A stretch of 61,161 bases of DNA from CAZNPW01 sp964575185. Lineage in GTDB: Bacteria; Pseudomonadota; Alphaproteobacteria; Rhodobacterales; Rhodobacteraceae. Where the stretch lies: positions 1-61,161 of the forward strand of contig CAZNPW010000012.1 of NCBI GenBank assembly GCA_964575185.1, given 5' to 3'. Below, in pieces: positions 7,817 through 15,690 of this stretch (the stretch's first letter is position 1; every line of letters begins with the position of its first letter). A program made the translations under genes and the position numbers. The notes under the pieces were generated by a model, which was given only the letters and a program-made list of their open reading frames with translations, did no database searches and had not been told where the DNA came from.

Positions 7817-9022
7817 ATGTCGTCGATCCTCACCAACACCAGCGCCATGGTCGCCCTGCAGACCATGAAGGGCATCAACCAGGGACTGGCGAAGGTCCAG
7901 TCGGAAATCTCGACCGGCCGGTCGGTCGGCAGCGCCAAGGACAACGCCGCGGTCTGGGCCGTGTCGAAGGTCATGGAATCGGACGTGAAGGGCTTCAAGG
8001 GCATTTCCGACAGCCTGATGCTCGGCTCGTCGACCATCGCCGTGGCGCGCAAGGCGTCGGAGACGGTCACCGGGCTCTTGACCGAAATCAAGGGCAAGAT
8101 CGTCGCCGCGCAGGAATCGAACGTCGACCGGGGCAAGATCCAGACCGATATCGTGGCCCTGCGCGACCAGATCGCGTCGGTCGTCGGTGCGGCGCAGTTC
8201 AACGGCCTGAACCTGGTCAACGGCTCGCAGACCACCGTCGACGTGCTGTCCTCGCTCGACCGCGCGGGCGGCAGCGTCACGGCGTCGTCGATCACCGTGA
8301 CGGCGCAGGACCTGTCGACCGGCGCCTATGCGGCGAAGGCCGTGCTGGCGGGGTCGACCAACGCCTCGACGGCCGGCGACACCGCGGGCTTCGCGATGGA
8401 TGCGGCGGGCGGCACCGGAACGATCGTGATCGACGACAGCGTCACCGCCTTCGCGGCGGGTGACCAGGTCTCCATGACGATCGGCGGCAAGACGGCCAGC
8501 TACACCGTGTCGGCCGACGACGTGGCGGCCACCACCACCGCCGACATCGTGGCGATCGGGCTGAAGAACGCCATCGACTCGCTCGGCATCGCGGGCCTGA
8601 CGGTGGACTACGACAGCGCCACGCCGGGCACGCTCGCCTTCACCAACGGCGGCACGGTGGACCTGGGGGCCAGCGCGCAGTTCAAGAACGCGGGCTCCGG
8701 CGGCCTCGCCGCGCTGTCGGCGATCGACGTCTCGACGCAGGCGGGTGCGTCGGCGGCGCTGGGCAACATCGAGACGCTGATCCAGACCTCGATCGACGCC
8801 TCGGCCTCGTTCGGCTCGGTCGAAAAGCGGATCGACATCCAGAACGATTTCGTCAGCCAGCTCAGCGATGCGCTGCGGACCGGGATCGGCTCGCTGGTCG
8901 ATACCAACATGGAAGAGGCCTCGGCGCGCCTGCAGGCGCTGCAGGTGCAGCAGCAGCTCGGCATCCAGGCGCTGTCGATCGCCAACCAGCAGCCGCAGAG
9001 CCTGCTGTCGTTGTTCCGCTGA
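7817..9022 (+). CDS. fliC: Flagellin
   Basis: Subunit of the flagellar filament, 401 residues. It has the conserved N-terminal D0/D1 region (MSSILTNTSAMVALQTMKGI, EISTGRSVGSAKDNAAVWAV) and a C-terminal D1/D0 region (about residues 320-401). That ends in LQVQQQLGIQALSIANQQPQ and LLSLFR, the terminal pattern of flagellins exported without cleavage. A central alanine/threonine-rich part (about residues 150-310) is the variable surface domain. It is followed by a strong hairpin and then flaF and flbT. Confidence 0.96.
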   Translation: MSSILTNTSAMVALQTMKGINQGLAKVQSEISTGRSVGSAKDNAAVWAVSKVMESDVKGFKGISDSLMLGSSTIAVARKASETVTGLLTEIKGKIVAAQESNVDRGKIQTDIVALRDQIASVVGAAQFNGLNLVNGSQTTVDVLSSLDRAGGSVTASSITVTAQDLSTGAYAAKAVLAGSTNASTAGDTAGFAMDAAGGTGTIVIDDSVTAFAAGDQVSMTIGGKTASYTVSADDVAATTTADIVAIGLKNAIDSLGIAGLTVDYDSATPGTLAFTNGGTVDLGASAQFKNAGSGGLAALSAIDVSTQAGASAALGNIETLIQTSIDASASFGSVEKRIDIQNDFVSQLSDALRTGIGSLVDTNMEEASARLQALQVQQQLGIQALSIANQQPQSLLSLFR

Positions 9023-9029
9023 TGACACC

Positions 9030-9053
9030 GGGGCCGGGTTTCGCCCCGGCCCC
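9030..9053 (+). terminator. Hairpin after flagellin (likely partial terminator)
   Basis: GGGGCCGGG at 9030-9038 pairs perfectly with CCCGGCCCC at 9045-9053 around a 6-nt loop, 8 bp after the flagellin stop. No clear U-tract follows, so it may stabilise the flagellin 3' end or reduce read-through into flaF-flbT. Confidence 0.6.
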
Positions 9054-9082
9054 ACCCTCCACCTTTCTCTGGAACAGGCAAA

Positions 9083-9460
9083 ATGACTGTCGCTCTGACG
9101 GCCTACGTGGCCAACTCCCGCTCCGGCGCGACCGGACGCTCGGACCGTGCTACCGAATACGACGCCTTCGCCCGCGTGACGCAGCGGCTGACCGCCCTCC
9201 CCGGGACTCCGGGCGACCGGCTCGGAGACGTGGCCACCGCGCTGTCGGAGAACCAGCGCCTGTGGTCGACGCTCGCCGAGGATGTGGCGCTCCCCACCAA
9301 CGCCCTGCCGCCGCGGCTGCGCGAGGGAATCTTCTACCTCTACCAGTTCACGCGCCAGCACAGCCGCAAGGTCCTGGACGGCACCGCCAGCGCGGAGGTT
9401 CTGGTCGACATCAACATGGCCGTGATGCGCGGTCTGCGCGGTGACCGGGGGCCGGCATGA
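9083..9460 (+). CDS. flaF: Flagellar biosynthesis regulator FlaF
   Basis: Activator of flagellin synthesis and partner of FlbT in alphaproteobacteria; cytoplasmic. The 125-residue protein has the FlaF pattern TEYDAFARVTQRL near residue 28, LSENQRLWSTLAEDVALP near residue 55 and LREGIFYLYQFTRQHS near residue 80. Its stop overlaps the flbT start by 4 bp (ATGA at 9457-9460). Confidence 0.93.
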   Translation: MTVALTAYVANSRSGATGRSDRATEYDAFARVTQRLTALPGTPGDRLGDVATALSENQRLWSTLAEDVALPTNALPPRLREGIFYLYQFTRQHSRKVLDGTASAEVLVDINMAVMRGLRGDRGPA

Positions 9461-9864
9461 GCGGCCTCGTCCTGAAACTCGGACCGGGCGACCGCATCCT
9501 CATCAACGGGGCCGTCATCGAGAACGGCGACCGCCGCACGCGGCTGTCGATCCTGACCCCCAACGCCAACATCCTGCGCCTGCGCGACGCGATCCACCCC
9601 GAACAGGTCAACACGCCCGTGCGCCGTGTCTGCTACATCGCGCAACTGGTCCTGTCGGGCGATGCCGAACCCGGGGTGGCGCGCCAGCAGCTCCTGCGCG
9701 GCATCGAACAGCTCAGCCAGGTCCTGCGCGATAGCGACAGCCGCGAGGCACTGTCGGCCGCGACGCAAGCCCTCGGCGCCGGCCAGTTCTACCAGGTGCT
9801 GAAGGCGCTGCGCACCCTCCTGCCGCGGGAGGAGCGGCTGATCGCGGCCGTGGCCGCCGAATGA
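9457..9864 (+). CDS. flbT: Flagellar biosynthesis repressor FlbT
   Basis: Post-transcriptional regulator of flagellin expression. 135 residues, opening MSGLVLKLGPGDRILINGAV and followed by ENGDRRTRLSI and LRLRDAIHPEQVNTPVRRVC, the hallmark segments of FlbT. It overlaps flaF upstream and the DUF1217 gene downstream by 4 bp each, so the three are coupled. Confidence 0.94.
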   Translation: MSGLVLKLGPGDRILINGAVIENGDRRTRLSILTPNANILRLRDAIHPEQVNTPVRRVCYIAQLVLSGDAEPGVARQQLLRGIEQLSQVLRDSDSREALSAATQALGAGQFYQVLKALRTLLPREERLIAAVAAE

Positions 9865-10655
9865 TCCCCAAGGCGCTGGTGCCGCTCGGCGGTCTCGCCG
9901 GGTGGAGCTACCTGCAGCGCACCGCCGCGGCGCAGACCGAGCTTCTGGCCCGCCAGCCGACGGTGCAGCGCGACGAGGCCTACTTCCGGCAGAACATCGG
10001 CCGCATCGACACGGCCGAGCAGCTTGTCGCCGACCGCAGGCTGCTGACCGTCGCGCTCGCGGCCTTCGGGCTGGAAGGCGAGGTGAACAACCGCGCCTTC
10101 CTGCGCAAGATCCTGGAGGACGGCACGCTCAAGCCGGACGCCCTTGCCAACCGCCTGTCGGACAAGCGCTTCCGCGACCTCTCCGCCGCCTTCGGCTTCG
10201 GCGACTTCAGCACGCCGCGCAACAAGCTGAGCGATTTCGCCGACCGGATCATCCCGCAGTCGCGGGCGCGGCAGTTCGAAGCCTCGGTCGGCCGGCAGAG
10301 CGACACCATGCGCCTCGCCCTGAACGCCGAACGCGAACTGTCGCGGCTGGCGACCCGCAACCTGTCCGACGACGCGATCTGGTTCACGATCATGGGCAAC
10401 AAGCCGCTCCGCCAGGTGATCGACACCGCCCTGGGCCTGCCCGCGAGCTTCGCCTCGCTGCCGGTCGACCAGCAGCTACAAAACTACAAGGACTTCGCCT
10501 CCCGACGCCTCGGCCTCAATTCGCCGCGCGACCTCGCCCGGCCCGAGGCGATGGAACGGACGATCCGCCAGTTCGTCATCCGGTCCGACGCGCAGGCGAC
10601 ATCGCCCGCCACACCCGGCTTCGCCGCGCTGCAGCTTTTGCAACTGCGGCTCTGA
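9861..10655 (+). CDS. DUF1217 flagellar protein
   Basis: 264 residues, member of the DUF1217 family found in alphaproteobacterial flagellar loci and of unknown exact function. Visible segments are an N-terminal LGGLAGWSYLQRT, a repeated helical region (FGLEGEVNNRAFLRKILEDG, LSDKRFRDLSAAFGFGDF) and an ILE/ASN-rich C-terminal part with GLPASFASLPVDQQLQNYKD. The protein is predicted to be mostly helical. It starts inside the last codons of flbT, so it belongs to that operon. Confidence 0.8.
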   Translation: MIPKALVPLGGLAGWSYLQRTAAAQTELLARQPTVQRDEAYFRQNIGRIDTAEQLVADRRLLTVALAAFGLEGEVNNRAFLRKILEDGTLKPDALANRLSDKRFRDLSAAFGFGDFSTPRNKLSDFADRIIPQSRARQFEASVGRQSDTMRLALNAERELSRLATRNLSDDAIWFTIMGNKPLRQVIDTALGLPASFASLPVDQQLQNYKDFASRRLGLNSPRDLARPEAMERTIRQFVIRSDAQATSPATPGFAALQLLQLRL

Positions 10656-10726
10656 CGGCCACAGCCATCGCGCGGCGGGACCGCCGGGCATCGCGCGGCC
10701 AGGCCACCGGGCATCGCGGTCCCTGA

Positions 10727-10866
10727 CACGCCCGCGCGGCAACGCGCGGAAGGCCCACGCGGCACCTCCCGGACACGCCCGCGTGACAACGCGCGGAAGA
10801 CCCACGCGGCACCTCCCGCACACGCCCGCCCGACAACGCGCGGAAGGGCCCGCAGCACCTCCTGGA
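10727..10866. repeat. 47-bp imperfect tandem repeat, three copies
   Basis: Three adjacent units begin at 10727, 10774 and 10821 (47, 47 and 46 bp), each starting CACGCCCGC and containing ACAACGCGCGGAAG or a close variant; a fourth start (CACGCAAGC) follows and decays. They lie in the gene-free stretch 10656-11123. Just upstream, at about 10683-10722, CCGGGCATCGCG occurs twice as a shorter repeat. Confidence 0.9.
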
Positions 10867-11123
10867 CACGCAAGCACGGCATCCTGCGGCGACGGGACGG
10901 TCCCCGGCCCCGCCAGCTATCGGCCGACGAGTGCGGACCAGACCGCGCCGCGCAGCGGGAAGGAGCCGGGCCGCTGCCGCAGGGCTCGCCACCGCCGCGC
11001 TTGCGTCGCGCCCCCGCGCCGGTGCCGGTACCTGCGCCTGCGCCGACCGCATCAGCGCCGCGGCCGCCGCAAGGCCCGCGCGCGGCGACCTCTTCCTCCC
11101 CCGGCCGTCGCGCCGCCCGCCGC
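10867..11123. other. Gene-free stretch between the tandem repeat and rlmH
   Basis: Very GC-rich sequence with open frames on both strands but none with a family resemblance, a plausible start or a normal residue composition. Together with the repeat it makes a 468-bp gap (10656-11123) between convergent genes. Confidence 0.6.
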
Positions 11124-11591
11124 CTACGCCCGGTGATACGGCCCCCCGGCCAGGATCGTCGCCGCGCGGTACAGCTGTTCGGCCAGCATCACCCGCACCA
11201 GCGCGTGCGGCCAGACCATCGGCCCGAGCGACAGCACCACGTCCGCCCCGTCGCGCAGGCCCGCGTCCAGCCCGTCGGCCCCGCCGATGACGAAGGCCGC
11301 GTCCTGCCGCCCGGCATCGCGCCATCGTCCGAGCAGCGCAGCCAGCGCGGGCGAGGCGAGCGCCCGGCCCCGTTCGTCCAGCGCGACGACCGGCGCGCCG
11401 ACGGGCACCGCGCGGGCGAGCAGCACCGCCTCCGCCGCCGTCCCGCCTGCGCGCGCATCGACCTCGTGCTCGGTCAGCGGCCCGAGGCCGAGGGCCCGCC
11501 CCGTCCGGTCGAACCGTGCCACGTAGTCGTCCACCATCGCCCGTTCCGGCCCCGCGCGCAGCCGGCCGACGGCGCAGAGCCGCAGACGCAT
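11124..11591 (-). CDS. rlmH: 23S rRNA (pseudouridine-1915-N3) methyltransferase RlmH
   Basis: SPOUT-class methyltransferase modifying pseudouridine 1915 of 23S rRNA. 155 residues from MRLRLCAVGRL; an upstream in-frame ATG would add 13 residues from inside rsfS and was rejected. The C-terminal knot is intact: FVIGGADGLD near residue 100, and LVRVMLAEQLYRAATILAGG near the end, finishing PYHRA. The start overlaps the rsfS stop by one base, so rsfS-rlmH are coupled. Confidence 0.95.
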   Translation of the reverse strand: MRLRLCAVGRLRAGPERAMVDDYVARFDRTGRALGLGPLTEHEVDARAGGTAAEAVLLARAVPVGAPVVALDERGRALASPALAALLGRWRDAGRQDAAFVIGGADGLDAGLRDGADVVLSLGPMVWPHALVRVMLAEQLYRAATILAGGPYHRA

Positions 11592-11995
11592 CAGCCCGCG
11601 CGCACGCCCAGGCTGCCCGCAGGCATCCACATCTTCTCAAGCTGGTAGAAGTCGCGCACCTCGGGACGGAAGATGTGCACGATCACGTCGCCGGTGTCGA
11701 TCAGCACCCAGTCGCCGACCTCGCGCCCTTCCATCTTCACGCTCATCCCGAAATCCTGCTTCAGCCGGTCGGCGAGCTTTTCGCTGATCGCGCCGACCTG
11801 CCGGGTCGACCGGCCGCTTGCGATGACCATCCAGTCGGCCACGTCGGATCGCCCGCGCAGGTCGATCTGCACGACGCCCTCGGCCTTGTCGTCCTCGAGC
11901 GAGCCGAGGATGCGGGCCAGCAGCGTGGCGCTGTCGGGATCGGTCACGCGGGGCGCACGGGCACCGGTCGGCAGGCCGTCGGCCGTCGAAGTCAC
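11591..11995 (-). CDS. rsfS: Ribosome silencing factor RsfS
   Basis: Binds ribosomal protein L14 and blocks subunit joining in starvation. Core motifs are ILGSLEDDKAEGVVQIDL, ADWMVIASGRSTRQVGAIS and GDWVLIDTGDVIVHIFRPE, with the usual FYQLEKMW tail. The start is unsure. GTG at 11995 gives 134 residues, but the only good Shine-Dalgarno (GAGGAG) lies 7 nt before an in-frame CTG at 12013, next to a run of eight Gs. An upstream ATG at 12151 would add improbable sequence. Neighbours are rlmH (overlap 1 bp) and divergent leuC. Confidence 0.9.
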   Translation of the reverse strand: MTSTADGLPTGARAPRVTDPDSATLLARILGSLEDDKAEGVVQIDLRGRSDVADWMVIASGRSTRQVGAISEKLADRLKQDFGMSVKMEGREVGDWVLIDTGDVIVHIFRPEVRDFYQLEKMWMPAGSLGVRAG

Positions 11996-12290
11996 GGGGG
12001 GGGTGTCGGACAGGGGCCGTCTCCTCGGGTCGCGTCGCGCCGAACCTAGCACCCGCCACCCCGCGCCGCAACGATCGCGGACCGGCGGCGGCAAAGAACG
12101 GACATGCCCGAACCTTGCGCGGCCGGGCGTTTGGGCGTATCTGCGCTGCATGCCCCGCGCCGTGATCCTCGACGACCGCGCCCGCCTGCCCTGGCGTTTC
12201 CAGGGGCACCTGCGGTCCGTCCTCGCCCGGCTCTAGAACGCCCGCCGCATCGCGTTCCCCCCGAAGCCATTTCCATCACGGAGCCACCCC

Positions 12291-13718
12291 ATGCCCGGCC
12301 CCCGCACGCTCTACGACAAGATCTGGGACGACCACGTCGTCCACGCCGCCGACGACGGCACCTGCCTGCTCTACATCGATCGCCACCTGGTGCACGAGGT
12401 CACCTCGCCCCAGGCCTTCGAGGGCCTGCGCATGACCGGCCGCAAGGTCCGCGCGCCGGACAAGACCATCGCGGTCCCCGACCACAACGTGCCGACCACG
12501 CCGGGCCGCGACACGCATATCGATAATGCCGAATCCCGCATCCAGGTCGAGGCGCTCGACACCAACGCGCGCGCGTTCGGCATCCACTACTACCCCGTCA
12601 GCGACATCCGCCAGGGCATCGTCCACATCATCGGCCCCGAACAGGGCTGGACGCTGCCCGGCATGACCATCGTCTGCGGCGACAGCCACACCGCGACGCA
12701 CGGGGCCTTCGGCGCGCTCGCCCACGGGATCGGCACGTCCGAGGTCGAACACGTCCTCGCCACCCAGACGCTGATCCAGAAGAAGTCGAAGAACATGAAG
12801 GTCGAGATCACCGGGTCGCTGCGCCCCGGCGTCACGGCCAAGGACATCACGCTCAGCGTCATCGGCGCGACCGGCACGGCGGGGGGCACGGGCTACGTCA
12901 TCGAATACGGCGGCGAGGCGATCCGCGCGCTGTCGATGGAAGGCCGCATGACCGTCTGCAACATGGCGATCGAGGGCGGCGCGCGGGCCGGGCTGATCGC
13001 GCCCGACGAGAAGACCTTCGCCTACGTCATGGGCCGCCCGCATGCGCCCAAGGGCGCGCAGTGGGAGGCGGCGCTCGCCTGGTGGAAGACCCTCTACACC
13101 GACGAGGGCGCGCATTTCGACAAGGTCGTGACGATCCGGGGAGAGGACATCGCCCCCGTCGTCACCTGGGGCACCTCGCCCGAGGACGTGCTGCCCATCA
13201 CCGGGGTGGTGCCGCACCCCGACAGCTTTCCGGGCGGCAAGGCCGGTGCGGCGCAGCGGTCGCTCGACTACATGGGCCTGACGCCCGGCACCCGGCTGAC
13301 CGACATCCCCATCGACGCCGTCTTCATCGGCTCCTGCACCAACGGCCGCATCGAGGACCTGCGCGCCGCGGCCGCGATCCTGAAGGGCCGCCGCCTCGCC
13401 CCCGGCGTCCGCGGCATGGTCGTCCCCGGCTCGGGCCTCGTCCGGCTCCAGGCCGAGGAGGAGGGGCTGGCGCAGGTCTTCACCGACGCAGGGCTGGAAT
13501 GGCGTCTCGCGGGCTGCAGCATGTGCCTCGGGATGAACCCCGACCAGCTCGCCCCCGGCGAACGCTGCGCGGCGACCTCGAACCGCAACTTCGAGGGCCG
13601 CATGGGCCGCGGCGGCCGCACCCACCTGATGAGCCCGGTGATGGCCGCGGCGGCGGCGGTGACGGGGCGGCTGACCGACGTGCGCGAGATGCTGGCCCCC
13701 GCGACCGAACCCGCCTGA
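12291..13718 (+). CDS. leuC: 3-isopropylmalate dehydratase large subunit
   Basis: Aconitase-family large subunit that isomerises 2- to 3-isopropylmalate in leucine synthesis with LeuD. 475 residues, full length. Iron-sulfur ligands are visible in GSCTNGRIEDL near residue 346 and AGCSMCLGMNPDQLAPG near residue 406; GDSHTATHGAFGALAHGIG near residue 130 is the N-terminal signature. The gap 11996-12290 upstream holds no recognised leader. The stop lies 2 bp before the stop of the convergent DUF2945 gene, which separates it from leuD. Confidence 0.97.
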   Translation: MPGPRTLYDKIWDDHVVHAADDGTCLLYIDRHLVHEVTSPQAFEGLRMTGRKVRAPDKTIAVPDHNVPTTPGRDTHIDNAESRIQVEALDTNARAFGIHYYPVSDIRQGIVHIIGPEQGWTLPGMTIVCGDSHTATHGAFGALAHGIGTSEVEHVLATQTLIQKKSKNMKVEITGSLRPGVTAKDITLSVIGATGTAGGTGYVIEYGGEAIRALSMEGRMTVCNMAIEGGARAGLIAPDEKTFAYVMGRPHAPKGAQWEAALAWWKTLYTDEGAHFDKVVTIRGEDIAPVVTWGTSPEDVLPITGVVPHPDSFPGGKAGAAQRSLDYMGLTPGTRLTDIPIDAVFIGSCTNGRIEDLRAAAAILKGRRLAPGVRGMVVPGSGLVRLQAEEEGLAQVFTDAGLEWRLAGCSMCLGMNPDQLAPGERCAATSNRNFEGRMGRGGRTHLMSPVMAAAAAVTGRLTDVREMLAPATEPA

Positions 13719-13720
13719 TG

Positions 13721-13933
13721 TCAGGCCCTTCTCAGCTCGCTGCCCGACTTCAGCACCTCGTCCCCGTCCTGTTGCGCGATGCGGTAGGCGGGGTCGGCCT
13801 TCGTCGCGTTGCGGGTGATCGCCTTGCCCTTGATGGTCAGCGTCACCTTCTCGCGGAACACCTCGGCCACCTTGCCCGTGGCCGTGCCGCTTCCCCAGTC
13901 CCACGCGACCTTCGATCCCTTCCGAAACGCCAT
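13721..13933 (-). CDS. DUF2945 (TUDOR-like) small protein
   Basis: 70 residues matching the DUF2945/hypervirulence-associated TUDOR-like family: FRKGSKVAWDWGSGTATGKV, then VTLTIKGKAITRNATKADPA and YRIAQQDGDEVLKSGSEL. The fold is a small beta-barrel; no biochemical role is established for it here. It lies antisense between leuC and leuD, ending 2 bp from the leuC stop and starting 58 bp before the leuD start. Confidence 0.88.
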   Translation of the reverse strand: MAFRKGSKVAWDWGSGTATGKVAEVFREKVTLTIKGKAITRNATKADPAYRIAQQDGDEVLKSGSELRRA

Positions 13934-13991
13934 CTCTCACCCCGCTTTGCGGCCAAACCCGGCGCGGCGGCGTCAGTTCCATGAGGCACGC

Positions 13992-14597
13992 ATGACCCCC
14001 TTCACCACCCTGACCGGCATCGCGGCCCCCATGCCGCTGGTCAACATCGACACCGACATGATCATCCCCAAGCAGTTCCTGAAGACGATCCGGCGCACCG
14101 GCCTCGGGGCCAACCTGTTCGACGAGATGCGCTTCACCCCGGACGGGGCCGAGATCCCGGACTTCGTCCTGAACCGGCCCGCGTATCGCCGGGCCGAGAT
14201 CCTGGTCGCGGGCGACAACTTCGGCTGCGGGTCCTCGCGCGAGCACGCGCCCTGGGCGCTTCTCGACTTCGGCATCCGCTGCGTGATCTCCACCAGCTTC
14301 GCCGACATCTTCTGGAACAACTGCTTCAAGAACGGCATCCTGCCGGTCACCCTGCCGCCAGACGAGGTGGCCGTCCTGATGAAGGACGCCGGACGCGGCG
14401 CCAACGCGCGCCTCACCGTCGACCTCGCGGCGCAGACCGTGACCGCCTCGGACGGCACGACGTTCCGGTTCGAGGTCGATCCGTTCAGGAAGCACTGCCT
14501 GCTCAACGGCCTCGACGACATCGGCCTGTCGCTCGAGAAGGCCGCCTACATCGACGCCTACGAGGCGCGCATGGCCGCATTGCGTCCCTGGGCCTGA
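13992..14597 (+). CDS. leuD: 3-isopropylmalate dehydratase small subunit
   Basis: Swivelling-domain partner of LeuC. 201 residues, opening MTPFTTLTGIAAPMPLVNID, with DTDMIIPKQFLK and the substrate-binding loop GDNFGCGSSREHAPWAL near residue 75. The start at 13992 gives the normal family N terminus; the longer frame upstream overlaps the antisense DUF2945 gene. A rho-independent terminator follows. Confidence 0.96.
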   Translation: MTPFTTLTGIAAPMPLVNIDTDMIIPKQFLKTIRRTGLGANLFDEMRFTPDGAEIPDFVLNRPAYRRAEILVAGDNFGCGSSREHAPWALLDFGIRCVISTSFADIFWNNCFKNGILPVTLPPDEVAVLMKDAGRGANARLTVDLAAQTVTASDGTTFRFEVDPFRKHCLLNGLDDIGLSLEKAAYIDAYEARMAALRPWA

Positions 14598-14622
14598 AAA
14601 CCGCGCGCCGTCAACATCTTGT

Positions 14623-14658
14623 GCCGCCGGGGGCCGCCACCACCGGCGGCCTTCTTTT
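14623..14658 (+). terminator. Rho-independent terminator after leuD
   Basis: GCCGCCGG (14623-14630) pairs with CCGGCGGC (14643-14650) around a 12-nt loop and is followed by CTTCTTTT. It lies 25 bp after the leuD stop. Confidence 0.85.
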
Positions 14659-14844
14659 CACCCCCGCCTTGATGCAATTCCGCGACACCCGGTCCGCGAA
14701 AGTGCCGCAAACCTTCCGTTAACTCACAGTCACATTGCGGGGCCGGGTGAAAGAAGGCATCAATTGGGCAGGATTGAGGCAGCCCGCCACAAACCGCGGG
14801 CAACGACGGGAACAAGGGTCCGGCAGCGTATCGGACCCGTCCAG

Positions 14845-15690
14845 ATGGCAGGCGGGGCAGTGGTGTTTTCACGTCTGGCGGGCGCATTCACGCGCGCATT
14901 CCTGGTGATGGTCGCCATCGCCACGCCGTCGCTCGTCCTGCCGGGCGTGACCATCGACGGCAAGCAGATGGTGGCGCTGGTCGCCTTGTTCGCGGGCCTG
15001 ATGACCTTCGTCGAATACAACGCCCGCTACCCCGGCCTGGTGGAGTTCCGCGACGCCCCGCCCTTCAACCGCGTGCGCTTCCTGATGCTGCTCGTCACCG
15101 TCGCCGCGCTGGCGCTCCTGCAGCGCGGCGTGACCGACCCCTCGACCCTGACCGAGTTCGTCGCGGCCGTCGGCGCGGTGATCGGCGTGGCGATGGACTT
15201 CCCCTACAGCCCGGTGCGGCTGGTGACGCTGACGCTCGCCGACGGGGCGACGCCGCACGACCGGGCGCTGATCCTCGCGGCGGCGGGAATCGCCTACCTG
15301 ACCTCGCTGGTGTCGCTGGCGCTGTTCCTGATCGTGCTGAAGGCGGGCGGCTGGCCCGCGCGGCATGCCGCCTTCAACGTCTGGGTCAACCTTCCGACCT
15401 TCGATCCCTCGGCCGGCGGCGACGTGGTGGACCGGCTCCACCGCGACGCGCGCGTTAACGTGGCCTTAGGGTTTCTGCTGCCATTCCTGATCCCGGCGGT
15501 CCTGCAGATGGGGTTCGAAAGCATGGCGCACATGCCCCTCGGCAGCCCGCAGACCCTGGTGTGGACGATGACGGCATGGGCCTTCCTTCCCGCTTCCCTG
15601 TTCATGCGCGGCATCGCGATGGGCCGGGTGGCCGACATGATCGCGGAAAAGCGGCGCGCCGCCGGGGCTTCGGGGCTGGCTGCGGCCTGA
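14845..15690 (+). CDS. Hypothetical polytopic inner-membrane protein
   Basis: 281 residues with about seven hydrophobic segments: RAFLVMVAIATPSLVLPG near residue 16, QMVALVALFAGLMTFVEY near 40, then around 73, 95, 133, 213 and 240. A short FRDAPPFNRVRF loop follows the second segment. It belongs to a conserved but uncharacterised Rhodobacterales membrane protein family as far as I recognise it. The ATG at 14845 was chosen because the earlier frame (from 14764) adds basic sequence without hydrophobic character. It ends inside the next gene's frame, implying coupled expression. Confidence 0.75.
   Translation: MAGGAVVFSRLAGAFTRAFLVMVAIATPSLVLPGVTIDGKQMVALVALFAGLMTFVEYNARYPGLVEFRDAPPFNRVRFLMLLVTVAALALLQRGVTDPSTLTEFVAAVGAVIGVAMDFPYSPVRLVTLTLADGATPHDRALILAAAGIAYLTSLVSLALFLIVLKAGGWPARHAAFNVWVNLPTFDPSAGGDVVDRLHRDARVNVALGFLLPFLIPAVLQMGFESMAHMPLGSPQTLVWTMTAWAFLPASLFMRGIAMGRVADMIAEKRRAAGASGLAAA

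Noticed and set aside
10727..10866. The 47-bp repeats as a CRISPR array
   Set aside because: Units are adjacent with no unique spacers and no cas gene is nearby.
10476..10877. Minus-strand open frames across the 47-bp repeats
   Set aside because: Composition is Arg/Gly/Ala-rich, they run antisense into the DUF1217 gene and show no family pattern; best explained by high GC and the repeat.
12150..12236. Short frame of 28 codons just upstream of leuC, considered as a leucine leader peptide
   Set aside because: Leucines are scattered, there is no run of leucine codons, no ribosome site and no attenuator hairpin pair could be seen.
12276..14495. 739-codon minus-strand frame opposite leuC and leuD
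   Set aside because: It is antisense to two clear enzymes; its residue makeup is typical of shadow frames in GC-rich DNA.
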